From NCBI RefSeq assembly GCF_030547185.1, contig NZ_JAUOQR010000002.1, positions 62,001 to 126,000 on the forward strand: a DNA stretch of 64,000 bases. The letters run 5' to 3'. Below the pieces are notes generated by a model. The model was not told where the DNA came from. It did no database searches and was given only the letters and a program-made list of their open reading frames with translations. The stretch comes from Neptuniibacter sp. 1_MG-2023 (lineage in GTDB: Bacteria > Pseudomonadota > Gammaproteobacteria > Pseudomonadales > Balneatricaceae). Numbering within the stretch: the stretch's first letter is position 1; each line of letters opens with the position of its first letter. Shown here piece after piece: positions 54,785 to 64,000 of this stretch. The position numbers and the translations under genes are program-made.

Positions 54785-54822
54785 AAAATGGGCGGAGTTC
54801 ATGACTTTGCCCATTTTTTTTT
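54785..54822 (+). terminator. Hairpin-T-run between guaB and guaA
   Basis: AAAATGGGC (54785-54793) pairs with GCCCATTTT (54809-54817), followed by a run of T. Since guaA lies 95 bases after guaB without a clear promoter, it may be a partial terminator. Confidence 0.75.
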
Positions 54823-54863
54823 TGCAGACATATAAACTCTGTAAAGCATTGAGATCAAATGTT

Positions 54864-56444
54864 ATGACCAAAGATATTCACGCTCAACGGATTTTGATTC
54901 TAGATTTTGGATCGCAGTACACACAGTTAATTGCACGACGTGTTCGTGAAATTGGCGTTTATTGTGAGATTCGTGCATGGGACATGACTGAAGAAGAGAT
55001 TCGAGAGTTCGCACCAAAAGGTGTGATCTTAGCGGGTGGACCTGAATCAGTTACTGAAGGTGATTCGCCTCGTGCGCCGGACATTATTTTTGATCTTGAT
55101 GTGCCTGTCTTAGGTATCTGCTACGGTATGCAGACCATGGCTGAGCAGCTAGGTGGTAAAGTTTCCGCTTCAGATAAACGTGAGTTTGGTTATGCGCAAG
55201 TTCGTTTAGAGGACAGCCCTAGCCGCTTACTAGAAGGTATTGAAGATCATTTAGCCAACAATGGTTCGTTGTTGCTGGATGTATGGATGAGTCACGGTGA
55301 TAAAGTGACGGAACTTCCAGAAGGCTTCTCTATTATAGCGGCGACAGAATCTGCACCTATTGCGGCTATGTGTAACCCTACTAAAAACTTCTATGGTGTG
55401 CAGTTCCACCCTGAAGTAACCCATACAAAACAAGGCGGTCGTATTCTTGAACGCTTTGTTGTCGATATCTGTGGTACTGAGGCGCTTTGGACATCAGCGA
55501 ATATCATTGCTGACCAGATTGAAAAAGTACGCGCTCAAGTTGGCAGCAACAAAGTGCTACTTGGTTTGTCGGGCGGTGTTGATTCCTCTGTTGTTGCTGC
55601 TTTGTTGCATAAAGCGATCGGCGATCAGCTTACTTGTGTCTTTGTTGATAACGGCCTATTGCGTAAGCAAGAAGGCGATCAAGTTATGGACATGTTTGCC
55701 AAGAATATGGGTGTTAAGGTCATCCGTGTTGATGCGGAAGATCTGTTCCTTGGCCGCTTGAAAGGCGAAAATGATCCAGAAGCTAAACGTAAAATTATCG
55801 GTAATACCTTTATCGAAGTCTTTGATGAAGAAGCTACCAAGCTGACTGAGGTTAACTTCCTTGCGCAGGGTACTATCTACCCTGATGTGATCGAATCCGC
55901 TGCAGCAAAAACCGGTAAAGCGCATGTAATTAAATCTCATCATAACGTTGGCGGCCTGCCAGACGATATGAAAATGGATCTTGTTGAGCCACTACGTGAG
56001 CTGTTTAAGGATGAGGTTCGCAAGCTTGGCCTAGAGTTAGGTTTACCTTACGATATGGTTTACCGTCATCCTTTCCCAGGTCCTGGTTTAGGTGTTCGTA
56101 TCCTTGGTGAAGTGAAGAAAGAGTATGCTGATATTCTACGTGAAGCAGACGCGATCTTCCTTGAAGAGTTACATAAAGCCGATTGGTATCATAAAACTAG
56201 CCAAGCGTTTGCTGTGTTCCTACCCGTCAAATCGGTTGGCGTAGTTGGTGATGGTCGCCGCTATGAATATGTTATCGCGCTGCGCGCCGTTGAAACTGTA
56301 GATTTTATGACTGCACGTTGGGCGCACCTGCCTTATGAGCTGCTGGAAACTGTATCGGGTCGTATCATCAATGAAATCGCGCACGTGTCTCGTGTAACTT
56401 ATGATGTAAGCTCTAAACCGCCTGCTACGATTGAGTGGGAGTAA
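54864..56444 (+). CDS. guaA: GMP synthase (glutamine-hydrolysing)
   Basis: Converts XMP to GMP. 526 residues from ATG 54864 ([21 protein letters not shown]); an in-frame upstream ATG at 54801 lies in the hairpin and is rejected. Amidotransferase Cys in [15 protein letters not shown] near 87, HPEVTHT near 182, ATP-pyrophosphatase [12 protein letters not shown] near 234, and the dimerisation tail are complete. Confidence 0.98.
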   Translation: MTKDIHAQRILILDFGSQYTQLIARRVREIGVYCEIRAWDMTEEEIREFAPKGVILAGGPESVTEGDSPRAPDIIFDLDVPVLGICYGMQTMAEQLGGKVSASDKREFGYAQVRLEDSPSRLLEGIEDHLANNGSLLLDVWMSHGDKVTELPEGFSIIAATESAPIAAMCNPTKNFYGVQFHPEVTHTKQGGRILERFVVDICGTEALWTSANIIADQIEKVRAQVGSNKVLLGLSGGVDSSVVAALLHKAIGDQLTCVFVDNGLLRKQEGDQVMDMFAKNMGVKVIRVDAEDLFLGRLKGENDPEAKRKIIGNTFIEVFDEEATKLTEVNFLAQGTIYPDVIESAAAKTGKAHVIKSHHNVGGLPDDMKMDLVEPLRELFKDEVRKLGLELGLPYDMVYRHPFPGPGLGVRILGEVKKEYADILREADAIFLEELHKADWYHKTSQAFAVFLPVKSVGVVGDGRRYEYVIALRAVETVDFMTARWAHLPYELLETVSGRIINEIAHVSRVTYDVSSKPPATIEWE

Positions 56445-56454
56445 GCGGTACTTT

Positions 56455-56496
56455 TGATGAATTGGGGTGTGAAAATAAAAATACTTCAATTCATCA
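56455..56496 (+). repeat. Inverted repeat upstream of the two-component operon
   Basis: A perfect 10-bp inverted repeat: TGATGAATTG (56455-56464) and CAATTCATCA (56487-56496), with 22 bases between. A TATAAT (56497-56502) directly follows the right arm. No T-run, so it is more likely an operator or a guaA 3' RNA structure than a terminator. Confidence 0.7.
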
Positions 56497-56546
56497 TATA
56501 ATCTGTAGCATGATAGGTATCTTCATGGGATTTCAGATTAAACTTA

Positions 56547-57233
56547 ATGAATATATTGCTTGTTGAAGATGAACAGAAAATTGCAGATTTTGTCTGCGAA
56601 GGCTTACGTGCTAAAAGCTTTAATGTAACCCATTGCGCTGATGGTCATTTAGGGTATGAGGTTGCGAGTGAAAACGTTTTCGACGTTATCATTCTTGATA
56701 TTATGCTTCCTGGCCGTGATGGGTTAGATATTCTGCGCTCTCTTCGTCAAACGGGTATAAATACTCCTGTTATCCTTCTCACTGCCCGTAATGAGCTAGG
56801 TGATCGCGTTCATGGCTTAGAGCTGGGAGCCGATGATTATTTAGCCAAACCTTTCTATGTAGAAGAGCTAAATGCCCGTATCCAAGCGGTGTTAAGGCGG
56901 CATGGCGGCGGCACACCACAACACCTACTTGAAGTTGGTTCGTTGCAGCTAGATTGCATCAATCGAACAATTAATTATCAAGATCACTCCGTTGAGCTTA
57001 CCAGCCGAGAATTTAGTCTACTTGAGTACCTGATGCGTTCCCCTAATCAAGTCTTAACACGGGGGCAGTTGTTGGAGCATGTATGGGGTTATGATTTTGA
57101 TACTTGTACCAACGTTGTTGATGTTTGCATTAAACGGATCCGTCGTAAGATTGCTTCATTGCAGGGGGCGGGAGAAATGGTGAGTGCCATTGAATCAGTA
57201 CGAGGTACTGGGTACCGCTTGAATCCTCGCTGA
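56547..57233 (+). CDS. OmpR-family response regulator
   Basis: A 228-residue regulator with receiver (phospho-Asp in ILDIMLPGRDG near 51, Lys in LAKPF near 101) and winged-helix DNA-binding domain (LTSREFSLLEYLMR...VLTRGQLLEHVWGYDFDTCTNVVDVCIKRIRRKI). Closest in style to CusR/IrlR/CopR regulators. Precedes its kinase by 9 bases and likely controls the efflux operon that follows. Confidence 0.95.
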   Translation: MNILLVEDEQKIADFVCEGLRAKSFNVTHCADGHLGYEVASENVFDVIILDIMLPGRDGLDILRSLRQTGINTPVILLTARNELGDRVHGLELGADDYLAKPFYVEELNARIQAVLRRHGGGTPQHLLEVGSLQLDCINRTINYQDHSVELTSREFSLLEYLMRSPNQVLTRGQLLEHVWGYDFDTCTNVVDVCIKRIRRKIASLQGAGEMVSAIESVRGTGYRLNPR

Positions 57234-57242
57234 GGTTGTAAT

Positions 57243-58646
57243 ATGCATTTCCGTACTCGTATTTTCGTTATCTCTATCTTGACTGTAAGCGCAGTGCTGG
57301 CGATTGTGATCACCCTAAGTTGGTCACGCATTATGCAGGTGGAGCTTGATCATCTTGATGATCGTTTGTGTATGGAAGCAAGGCGTACGATTCCCCGTTT
57401 TGATGAAAATGGTTCTCTTCGTAATCTTGCAGTTCCTCGGGGAGCGCAACTAACTATGGGCCCGCTTTTGGCGGATCTTGCTGATAAACTACGGATTGAT
57501 TCGTCCCAGCATTTGATGCTTTTGATTGAATCTAGTGAACATGACTTGTTAATAAAAGCAGCGGAAATTAATTTAAAAACCTTAATCGGTACGATGGATT
57601 GGGTGGACGCGGGCCCGCTCGTGGGGCGCTGTCAGGTGGCCTCTTTTGAGTATGAAGAGCAGCAGTGGCGAGCCGCTCTCTTTTCGGTTGAAGGTAGAAG
57701 AAGTTTTATCGCGGTCGAGGTTGCTGCCACCAGTAACGACCTGAAAAGTACTCTGCGTGAGACCCTGATCGCTGTTGTCCCTATTTCGTTGTTACTTAGT
57801 ATTCTTGGTTCATGGCTCATCGCAAGCCACACTATTAGGCCGATAAATCACTTGCATCGGGCTATGGATTTAGTAACTCAAAAAGATCTCAGTCACCGAC
57901 TCTCTGGGCATAAAGAAGACAAAGAGTTCCAAATGTTGATCGAAGCATATAACACTATGTTGGATCGGCTTGAAGACAGTTTTCAGCAGATTTCCCGTTT
58001 TACCGCCGATGCGGCTCATGAGCTGAAAACACCGCTTACTGTGTTAAGAGGGAAGTTGGAACAGGCGGTGCTCTCTGAAGATTCATCGCAGCTAGATCTA
58101 AACGCTATTCTGGACGAAGTGGGGCAGTTGTCGACGATTACTCGAAAACTGTTGTTACTTTCACAGGCGGATGCGGGTTCTATGGCTTTGCATCTCGAAC
58201 CCGTCAATATTACTGAATTATTAGATGAATTGATTGCCGATATGGAGCTACTCTCGGAAGAGCAGATTCTGGATTGCTCGATTGAGCGAGCGCTTGTAAC
58301 GCGTGGTGATCTTGTCTTGCTAAGGCAGTTGCTGAATAACTTACTGGCTAACGTAATACGCTACAGCCTTCTTGAAAAAGGGGTGAGAATTCAAGCGCGC
58401 AAAGACGAAACCGGCATAGAGATATTGATCAGTAATTATTGCCGCCCTATCTCTAGTGAAGTTAGGAGCCAACTGTTTGATCGCTTTTATCGTGGAGAGC
58501 CTGAGCATACCCAAGGCATATCTGGTAGTGGTCTCGGGTTGAGTTTGTCACGGGAGATTGCTCGTGCCCATGGGGGAAATCTTACCCTTGAACCTAGTTC
58601 GCAAGATGTTGTTTTGATGAGGCTATTGATTCCAATCCTTAAATGA
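57243..58646 (+). CDS. Membrane sensor histidine kinase
   Basis: A 467-residue kinase with membrane segments near 8-28 and 175-195, a periplasmic domain of about 145 residues, HAMP (HTIRPINHLHRAMDLV), H-box FTADAAHELKTPLTVLRG near 260, N-box LLNNLLANVIRYS and G-box GSGLGLSLSREIARAHGG. The periplasmic domain has no motif I recognise; it begins with a Cys/Met-containing region (DRLCMEARR). Partner of the preceding regulator. Confidence 0.95.
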   Translation: MHFRTRIFVISILTVSAVLAIVITLSWSRIMQVELDHLDDRLCMEARRTIPRFDENGSLRNLAVPRGAQLTMGPLLADLADKLRIDSSQHLMLLIESSEHDLLIKAAEINLKTLIGTMDWVDAGPLVGRCQVASFEYEEQQWRAALFSVEGRRSFIAVEVAATSNDLKSTLRETLIAVVPISLLLSILGSWLIASHTIRPINHLHRAMDLVTQKDLSHRLSGHKEDKEFQMLIEAYNTMLDRLEDSFQQISRFTADAAHELKTPLTVLRGKLEQAVLSEDSSQLDLNAILDEVGQLSTITRKLLLLSQADAGSMALHLEPVNITELLDELIADMELLSEEQILDCSIERALVTRGDLVLLRQLLNNLLANVIRYSLLEKGVRIQARKDETGIEILISNYCRPISSEVRSQLFDRFYRGEPEHTQGISGSGLGLSLSREIARAHGGNLTLEPSSQDVVLMRLLIPILK

Positions 58647-58733
58647 CAACATTGTCACTCATGCTCATAACTTAATTGATAGACTTAAGCTGACTTATTG
58701 AATAGTTACCTTAACTGCTCTGGATATTGGGCC

Positions 58734-59954
58734 ATGAATTCAAAAATCATATCTCCTTTAGTAATTATACTGCTCATTGCTGGCCTCGCCGTAGGTGTTG
58801 GCTATAAATATTTTATGACGCAGCAGGTGAAACCTACATTTATTACAGATGCCGTTAAACGGGGCAATATAGAGAGTGTCGTACTGACCAATGGTGTTCT
58901 CTATCCATCGAAATTGGTTAGTGTTGGTGCTCAGGTATCAGGTCTAATTGAGAAAATGGATGTAGAGGTGGGTGACTACATTCACAAAGGTGATTTAATA
59001 GCCCAAATCGATAACCTTACCCAGAAAAATGCTCTGAAAGAAGCGGAAGCGTCACTGAAAAGTATTAATGCTCAGTATGCGGCAAAACTGGCGCAGATCA
59101 AAACGGCTAAAGCTGAATTTACCCGTAAGAAAAACATGTTGCGAGATGGGGCTACTTCGCAAGCTGAATACGATGTAGCTGAATCCACACTGGCTGTTTA
59201 TCGAGCAGAGCTAGATCAACTTAGCGCAGAGAAAGAGAAGGCAATTATCAGTGTTGATGATGCCAAGTTGGATCTTGGCTATACCACCATATCTTCACCT
59301 ATGGATGGCACTGTTATTTACGTGTCTGTTGAAGAGGGGCAAACGGTTAATACCAATCAGAGTACACCTAGTATTATTGAGTTGGCTCAGCTGGATGTTA
59401 TGACTGTTAAGGCTCAAGTGTCTGAAGCGGACATTATTAATGTGCGAGCGGAGCAGGAGGTGTATTTCACCATTTTGGGTTCAACTGGGAAAAGGTATCC
59501 CGGTGTTCTACGCTCGATTGAGCCCGGTCCAACGTTGCTGACGGGTGACGATAGCACTCTGATTATTGGTGATGATGAAGCGATCTACTACAACGCTTTA
59601 TTTGATGTAAAAAACCCAGATAATTTGCTGCGTTTCGGTATGACAGCACAAGTCTCTATTGTGCTGGAAAGTGCAGAAGATTCGTTGCTTGTTCCCTCTC
59701 AAGTCTTGATGAAAAAGCCCGGCCCTGATCCTGCCTATCAGGTTCTGGTGAAACAGGGTGAGCAAGTTGAGCCTCGCGATGTGAAAGTAGGCATCAATAA
59801 TAAAATTTACGCTCAGATTTTGTCCGGACTAGAGGAGGGTGATGAGATTGTTATCGGTCAGTCTTCCGGCAACGGTGAAGCGGGTTCAGGCATGCCTAAG
59901 GGTGGTCGGTTTGGACAAAGTGGTCCGGGTTTAGGTTCGGGGATGAGGTTATAA
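58734..59954 (+). CDS. macA: MacA-like periplasmic adaptor
   Basis: Membrane fusion protein of 406 residues from ATG 58734 (MNSKIISPLVIILLIAGLAVG), a better start than TTG 58698, which would put 12 unrelated residues before the membrane anchor. Lipoyl half-motifs flank a coiled coil (about 95-180); beta-barrel and MP domains follow, ending in a Gly/Ser-rich tail. Followed by macB after 3 bases. Confidence 0.92.
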   Translation: MNSKIISPLVIILLIAGLAVGVGYKYFMTQQVKPTFITDAVKRGNIESVVLTNGVLYPSKLVSVGAQVSGLIEKMDVEVGDYIHKGDLIAQIDNLTQKNALKEAEASLKSINAQYAAKLAQIKTAKAEFTRKKNMLRDGATSQAEYDVAESTLAVYRAELDQLSAEKEKAIISVDDAKLDLGYTTISSPMDGTVIYVSVEEGQTVNTNQSTPSIIELAQLDVMTVKAQVSEADIINVRAEQEVYFTILGSTGKRYPGVLRSIEPGPTLLTGDDSTLIIGDDEAIYYNALFDVKNPDNLLRFGMTAQVSIVLESAEDSLLVPSQVLMKKPGPDPAYQVLVKQGEQVEPRDVKVGINNKIYAQILSGLEEGDEIVIGQSSGNGEAGSGMPKGGRFGQSGPGLGSGMRL

Positions 59955-59957
59955 CCT

Positions 59958-61919
59958 ATGGCTGAAGCACTGTTAAAGGTTGTTGATGTAGGCCGTAGCT
60001 TTTCTGCCGGTGAGCAAGAGCTCACTGTGCTGAACAATGTTAATTTGGAAATTCATCGTGGCGAGATGATCGCCATTATTGGTGCGTCTGGGTCAGGAAA
60101 ATCGACACTGATGAATATCTTAGGTTGTCTGGATAAGCCAACTAAAGGTAGTTACTTCATCAATGGCCAGGATACCTCCAAAATGGAGGATGATGAGTTA
60201 GCCGCATTACGGCGTGAATATTTTGGCTTTATTTTTCAGCGTTATCATCTACTAAGTGATCTCTCAGCATTGGGAAATGTGGAAGTTCCTGCTCTCTATG
60301 CGAATGAAGGCCCACATACACGTGCGGAGAAAGCGACAAAGCTGCTTACGCGATTGGGTTTAGAAGATCGCTTAGATCATAAGCCGAATCAGCTTAGTGG
60401 TGGTCAACAGCAGCGTGTTAGTGTCGCCAGAGCTCTAGTGAATGGCGGGGATGTGATTTTGGCGGATGAGCCCACTGGTGCGTTAGATAGTAGTAGTGGC
60501 GAAGAGATGATGAAGCTGCTGCGAGAGCTACATCTTGATGGTCATACTATTATTCTTGTTACTCACGATCCGAGTATTGCTGAATTTGCTGATCGTGTTA
60601 TTGAAATTAAAGATGGGGAGATTATCAGTGATCATCTAAACCCCAGCGCGTCGGAAGAACGTCCGTTGACTCCTGAACGCAGCGATGTTGAAGATAAAAA
60701 ACAGCAAGCAACGTCTAGACTTAATTTTTCTCGCTATCTTGAAGCGTTTAAAATGGCAACGATTGCCATGTCCCATAATCGTCTGCGTACCTTTTTGACG
60801 ATGTTAGGCATTATTATCGGGATTGCCTCTGTGGTCTCGGTGGTTGCGTTGGGCGCCGGATCGCAGCAGTCGATTATGGACCAGATCGCTTCAATGGGGA
60901 CTAATACGATAGAAATTAAACCGGGTACTGGGCGAGGAGATCGCCGCTCAGGACGAGTGCGTACACTAACCGCCGGTGATGCTAATGCCCTTAAAACATT
61001 GTCCTTTATTGACAGTGTTACCCCAACAGTTAGAGCTAATGTTGCGATTCGCTATTCCAGTGAGACGGTAACCGGTTCGGTTCAGGGGGTTGGTACGGAG
61101 TATTTCCGTGTGCGGGGGTATACTTTAGCGCAGGGGCAATATTTTGATGAAGCGAGTGTTGAGGCGTTGGAACAGGTCGCGATTATCGATGAAAATACTG
61201 AACAGGAGCTTTTCTCAGATGGTAATGCTGTCGGTAGCGTCATTTTTCTCGGTCGTCTGCCTGTTCGGGTGATCGGTGTTACTGATCCTATAGAAAGTGT
61301 GGCTGATAACAGTGATGAACTCAATGTTTGGCTGCCTTATACCACGGTTTCTGGGCGGATATTTAGGCAAAATTATGTCAGTGATATTACCGTTAGGGTT
61401 GATGAAAATGTCTCCAGTGAGGTGGCGGAACAGGGCATTATTAGCCTGTTAACTATGCGGCACGGTGTGGTGGACTTTTTCACTATCAATACAGATACGA
61501 TACGTAAAAGTATAGAAAAAACCTCTGAAACTATGACGCTTCTGATTTCTGCCATAGCGTTTATCTCCCTGCTGGTCGGCGGAATTGGTGTGATGAACAT
61601 CATGCTGGTGTCGGTTACGGAGCGAACTGGCGAGATCGGTATACGTGTAGCGGTGGGTGCTAGACAGGCGGATATCATGCGCCAGTTTCTGATTGAAGCG
61701 GTGTTGGTTTGTTTTTGTGGTGGTATTTTGGGGATCGCGCTCGCCTACCTTGTGGGTGTTGTTATCACTTATACCGGCAGTGATTACCAGATGATCTATT
61801 CGACTGCATCTATAGTTGCTGCGTTTGTTTGCTCGACCTTAATTGGCATTATCTTTGGCTATTTTCCTGCCCGTAATGCTGCACGACTCAACCCTATTGA
61901 AGCGCTTTCCAGAGATTAG
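59958..61919 (+). CDS. macB: MacB-like ABC transporter
   Basis: A 653-residue fused ATPase-permease. ATPase has Walker A GASGSGKST near 40, signature LSGGQQQRVSVARAL, Walker B VILADEPTGALDS. The permease has one membrane segment near 275-295, a large periplasmic domain, and three further segments (about 530-645) with the FtsX-like ending PIEALSRD. Works as a mechanotransmitting exporter of peptides, lipids or macrolides together with MacA and an outer-membrane channel. Confidence 0.95.
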   Translation: MAEALLKVVDVGRSFSAGEQELTVLNNVNLEIHRGEMIAIIGASGSGKSTLMNILGCLDKPTKGSYFINGQDTSKMEDDELAALRREYFGFIFQRYHLLSDLSALGNVEVPALYANEGPHTRAEKATKLLTRLGLEDRLDHKPNQLSGGQQQRVSVARALVNGGDVILADEPTGALDSSSGEEMMKLLRELHLDGHTIILVTHDPSIAEFADRVIEIKDGEIISDHLNPSASEERPLTPERSDVEDKKQQATSRLNFSRYLEAFKMATIAMSHNRLRTFLTMLGIIIGIASVVSVVALGAGSQQSIMDQIASMGTNTIEIKPGTGRGDRRSGRVRTLTAGDANALKTLSFIDSVTPTVRANVAIRYSSETVTGSVQGVGTEYFRVRGYTLAQGQYFDEASVEALEQVAIIDENTEQELFSDGNAVGSVIFLGRLPVRVIGVTDPIESVADNSDELNVWLPYTTVSGRIFRQNYVSDITVRVDENVSSEVAEQGIISLLTMRHGVVDFFTINTDTIRKSIEKTSETMTLLISAIAFISLLVGGIGVMNIMLVSVTERTGEIGIRVAVGARQADIMRQFLIEAVLVCFCGGILGIALAYLVGVVITYTGSDYQMIYSTASIVAAFVCSTLIGIIFGYFPARNAARLNPIEALSRD

Positions 61920-61928
61920 GGGAATAAG

Positions 61929-63347
61929 ATGAAGATTATGATAAAGGCTTCTATTGCGGTGCTCTGTGCTATTTCGTTGTTTGGTTGCAGTTCGATGCGC
62001 AGTGAATATCAACAGCCGGAGTTAGATATACCTCAAGGCTGGTCTCAGACATCGTTGCCGAGTGCAGTACAAAACTCGAGTGACAATGCAGTGGCGCTTG
62101 CTCAACCTGAGCAGTGGTGGACCCTATTTAATGATCCCGCACTCAACCGTCTTATAGATAAAGTCTTGGTATCAAACAGTGATATAGAAAAAGCGACTTT
62201 GACTTTAAGAAAAGCTTTATTGGAAGCCGGTGTTAGTGAAAACAACAAAGTTCCTAAGCTGGGTTTCTCACAGAGTTCCTCTTACGAATATGACTTTGAT
62301 TCCGGTTCATCGGACTCTAGCTATAGCACAGGTTTATCTTTGAGTTATGAGCTGGACCTTTGGAACCGTGTTGCGGCCTTAGCTGACGCGAGTGAACTGG
62401 CTGCCAGAGCAAGCTATGAAGACAGAGAAAATATAGCCCAAGATCTAGTTGTAACAACAGCTACGCTCTATTGGAAAGTGGCCTATCTTCACCAGAGACT
62501 TGCACTGATAAAAGATAACATAATGGACAGTGAGCGCATTGCTAAGCTTACCAAGTTAAAGTACAAAAATGGTTCTAATACATCATTAGAGGTGATTGAA
62601 TCAGAGCAAGCTCTGTTTAATCAACAAGTGCAGCTGAGTCAGCTGCAGCAAGAGCTATCAGAAGCCAAAAACTCCCTTTCCATCCTACTTAACCAGCCCT
62701 TGCAAGAGACGGGAATAAGCCTTGAACAGTTATCGGTACAGCCTATACCTGATATTGAGGCAGGGATACCGGCGCAGCTTCTGCTACGTCGACCTGATGT
62801 AAGAGCTAGTTTATATGAGCTGAGATCTACCCTTGCCTCAAAAGATGCAGTGGCAGCGGGTTATCTTCCGACTATTACGCTAACTGGGGCATTAAATTCC
62901 TCATCTTCTAGTTTGTTGAACTTGTTGAAAAATCCAGTAGCAACCCTCGGAAGTGGTATCGTTCTGCCTTTTCTTGAGTGGCGTGAGATGGAGTTAAATA
63001 AAGGTATTTCTGAAATCGACTATCAAATGGCGGTTGTGAATTATAGAGATACCCTTTATCAGGCATTTGAAGAGGTGGATAACCTACTTACCGCTAAAAA
63101 ACACTACGACTATCAAGCCGGTGTCTATCAAGAGCAATACACTAATGCCAAAGAGATAGAGCGCATTTACGAGAGTAAATATACTTATGGAGAGAGTGAA
63201 ATTATTGATTGGCTTAATGCAATGGAGTCGAGACGTAGTATTGAATCATCGTTGCTGGAAAGCCGCTATAACCAGTTTGTAGTTCAGGCAATGCTTTATC
63301 AGTCGTTAGGTGGTGGAGATATAGTTGGCCCTGTTGTAGCTCAGTAA
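61929..63347 (+). CDS. NodT-type outer-membrane efflux lipoprotein
   Basis: A 472-residue TolC-like lipoprotein with lipobox SLFGC (Cys near 20), motifs QWWTLFNDPALNRL, LSYELDLWNRV and LLLRRPDVRA. It completes the MacA-MacB tripartite pump. It starts 9 bases after macB with GGGGAATA upstream and is followed by a terminator, so RR-HK-macA-macB-OMF form one unit. Confidence 0.94.
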   Translation: MKIMIKASIAVLCAISLFGCSSMRSEYQQPELDIPQGWSQTSLPSAVQNSSDNAVALAQPEQWWTLFNDPALNRLIDKVLVSNSDIEKATLTLRKALLEAGVSENNKVPKLGFSQSSSYEYDFDSGSSDSSYSTGLSLSYELDLWNRVAALADASELAARASYEDRENIAQDLVVTTATLYWKVAYLHQRLALIKDNIMDSERIAKLTKLKYKNGSNTSLEVIESEQALFNQQVQLSQLQQELSEAKNSLSILLNQPLQETGISLEQLSVQPIPDIEAGIPAQLLLRRPDVRASLYELRSTLASKDAVAAGYLPTITLTGALNSSSSSLLNLLKNPVATLGSGIVLPFLEWREMELNKGISEIDYQMAVVNYRDTLYQAFEEVDNLLTAKKHYDYQAGVYQEQYTNAKEIERIYESKYTYGESEIIDWLNAMESRRSIESSLLESRYNQFVVQAMLYQSLGGGDIVGPVVAQ

Positions 63348-63464
63348 GTTGGTCTATTGGGTTAGTTATATAATACCCATAAGAGCAAATCGAATAGCTA
63401 AGATCAGGTTATCGACAATAACCTATGGAGAGAGCAGGGAAGTTTTTAATCGTAGGTTAGTGTC

Positions 63465-63492
63465 AAGCCCACTATAAAGTGGGCTTTTTTGT
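63465..63492 (+). terminator. Terminator after the efflux operon
   Basis: AAGCCCACT (63465-63473), ATAA loop, AGTGGGCTT (63478-63486), then T-run. Confidence 0.92.
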
Positions 63493-63558
63493 ATGTTTTA
63501 CAGTTATTTATAAGAGCTTTCTTGATGTTAAAAAGCTCTGTAGAACTGTGGTCATAGA

Positions 63559-64000
63559 TTATCCTTGGCAGGCTAATGGGGTAGGCGTGGTCGATGCTTG
63601 TGCTGCAGTAGCTATGCAATCAGTACCGAGGGCTGAAACCACAGAGAGCACTTGTTTGTAGCCGGTTCTCAGCAGAAAGGTAGGAGCACGGCCATAACTC
63701 TTTATACCTAATATAAATAGGCCCAATTCAGGGTGAGATAATTCAGCTAAGCCATGTTCAGGTACTGAGCCGCAGCTATGTTGATTCGGATCGATAAGTG
63801 GCGCAAGTCGTGTTGGGCTTTGGGTCGCCGGATCGAGGGATGTGCGTAATTCAGCCAAGAGGTTAAGGTTGGGGCGAAAGCCTGTGGCGGCGATGATACG
63901 ATCCACAGGTGGCAATGTTTTGGATCCACTTTGTATTATTAACTTGCCATTTTCCTGTTGAATTGCTTCAATCTCAAGTTCAGTAAATACCTCAATTTTC
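63559..64000 (-). CDS. FAD/NAD(P)-dependent oxidoreductase, 3' part
   Basis: The gene runs off the right edge; only the C-terminal 147 residues are in the window. The reading frame enters as KIEVFTELEIEAIQQ..., then reaches PPVDRIIAATGFRPNLNLL, the ATGxxPN signature of two-dinucleotide-binding-domain flavoproteins, and GLFILGIKSYGRAPTFLLRTGYKQVLSVV near the end. The latter is typical of NAD(P)/FAD-dependent oxidoreductases in which the dinucleotide domains pack on a C-terminal dimer segment. A TTG at 63915 is only an internal codon, not a start. Confidence 0.8.
   Translation of the reverse strand, partial: KIEVFTELEIEAIQQENGKLIIQSGSKTLPPVDRIIAATGFRPNLNLLAELRTSLDPATQSPTRLAPLIDPNQHSCGSVPEHGLAELSHPELGLFILGIKSYGRAPTFLLRTGYKQVLSVVSALGTDCIATAAQASTTPTPLACQG

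Noticed and set aside
54801-54863. Longer GuaA start at 54801
   Set aside because: The start lies within the hairpin/terminator and the extra residues are not part of GuaA.

Overview
The window is a contiguous stretch of chromosome from a marine-type gammaproteobacterium. Housekeeping proteins (TrpE/G/D/C, S6/S18/L9, DnaB, GuaB/GuaA, BioB/F/H/C/D) and gene order (rpsF-rpsR-DUF2232-rplI-dnaB; a bioBFHCD run; trpE separated from trpGDC) resemble the Oceanospirillales/Pseudomonadales side of the class. Base composition is moderately AT-rich. I see no tRNA, rRNA, insertion sequence, phage or CRISPR. The species cannot be fixed from the sequence alone.

Layout. (1) 1-1740: trpE with its own promoter and terminator. 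(2) 1741-25830: an accessory cluster lying between trpE and trpG. It encodes two PUFA-synthase-like iterative synthases: a 2722-residue protein (two flavin-barrel reductase-like domains, then KS-AT-ACP-KR-DH) and a 1590-residue protein (KS-AT-DH plus a C-terminal phosphopantetheinyl transferase). It also has an alpha/beta-hydrolase translationally coupled to a propeller-like protein, a PqqD-like/M50-like/HlyD membrane fusion whose protease metal ligands appear lost, a stand-alone sulfotransferase, a small helical protein, a secreted CE1/PHB-type esterase, a TolC-like lipoprotein and an ACP-sulfotransferase fusion. Together these look like a self-contained pathway that builds a long acyl chain, sulfates or olefinises it, and exports it. 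I regard it as the most novel system here. (3) 26027-28899: trpG-trpD-trpC and an OsmC-like protein. (4) 29095-30738: a Cache-HAMP-PAS sensor with no output domain. (5) 30826-34530: ribosomal protein/dnaB operon with a structured leader. (6) 34546-36269 (minus): hot-dog thioesterase and bioA. (7) 36574-39376: hvfABCD-like RiPP metallophore operon whose precursor has ten EGKCG motifs. (8) 39395-43264 (minus): a 56-codon gene behind an FNR/ANR-type box, a small secreted protein, trmO, a Na/Pi cotransporter and comF. (9) 43268-47928: bioBFHCD with a strong promoter containing a perfect palindrome. (10) 48010-49242: a small protein and a SprA-like putative metalloprotease. (11) 49350-53071 (minus): esterase, FKBP isomerase, M23 peptidase, xseA. 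(12) 53232-56444: guaB-guaA. (13) 56547-63492: a two-component system followed by a MacA/MacB/NodT tripartite efflux system. (14) The minus-strand 3' part of a flavoprotein runs off the right edge.

Working together, the accessory cluster supplies its own carrier-protein activation (PPTase), chain building, tailoring (two sulfotransferases, hydrolase) and envelope export (HlyD-like adaptor plus outer-membrane factor). It has no recognisable inner-membrane pump, so the membrane part of the fusion protein may fill that role. All functional statements on this cluster are inference from domains and context.
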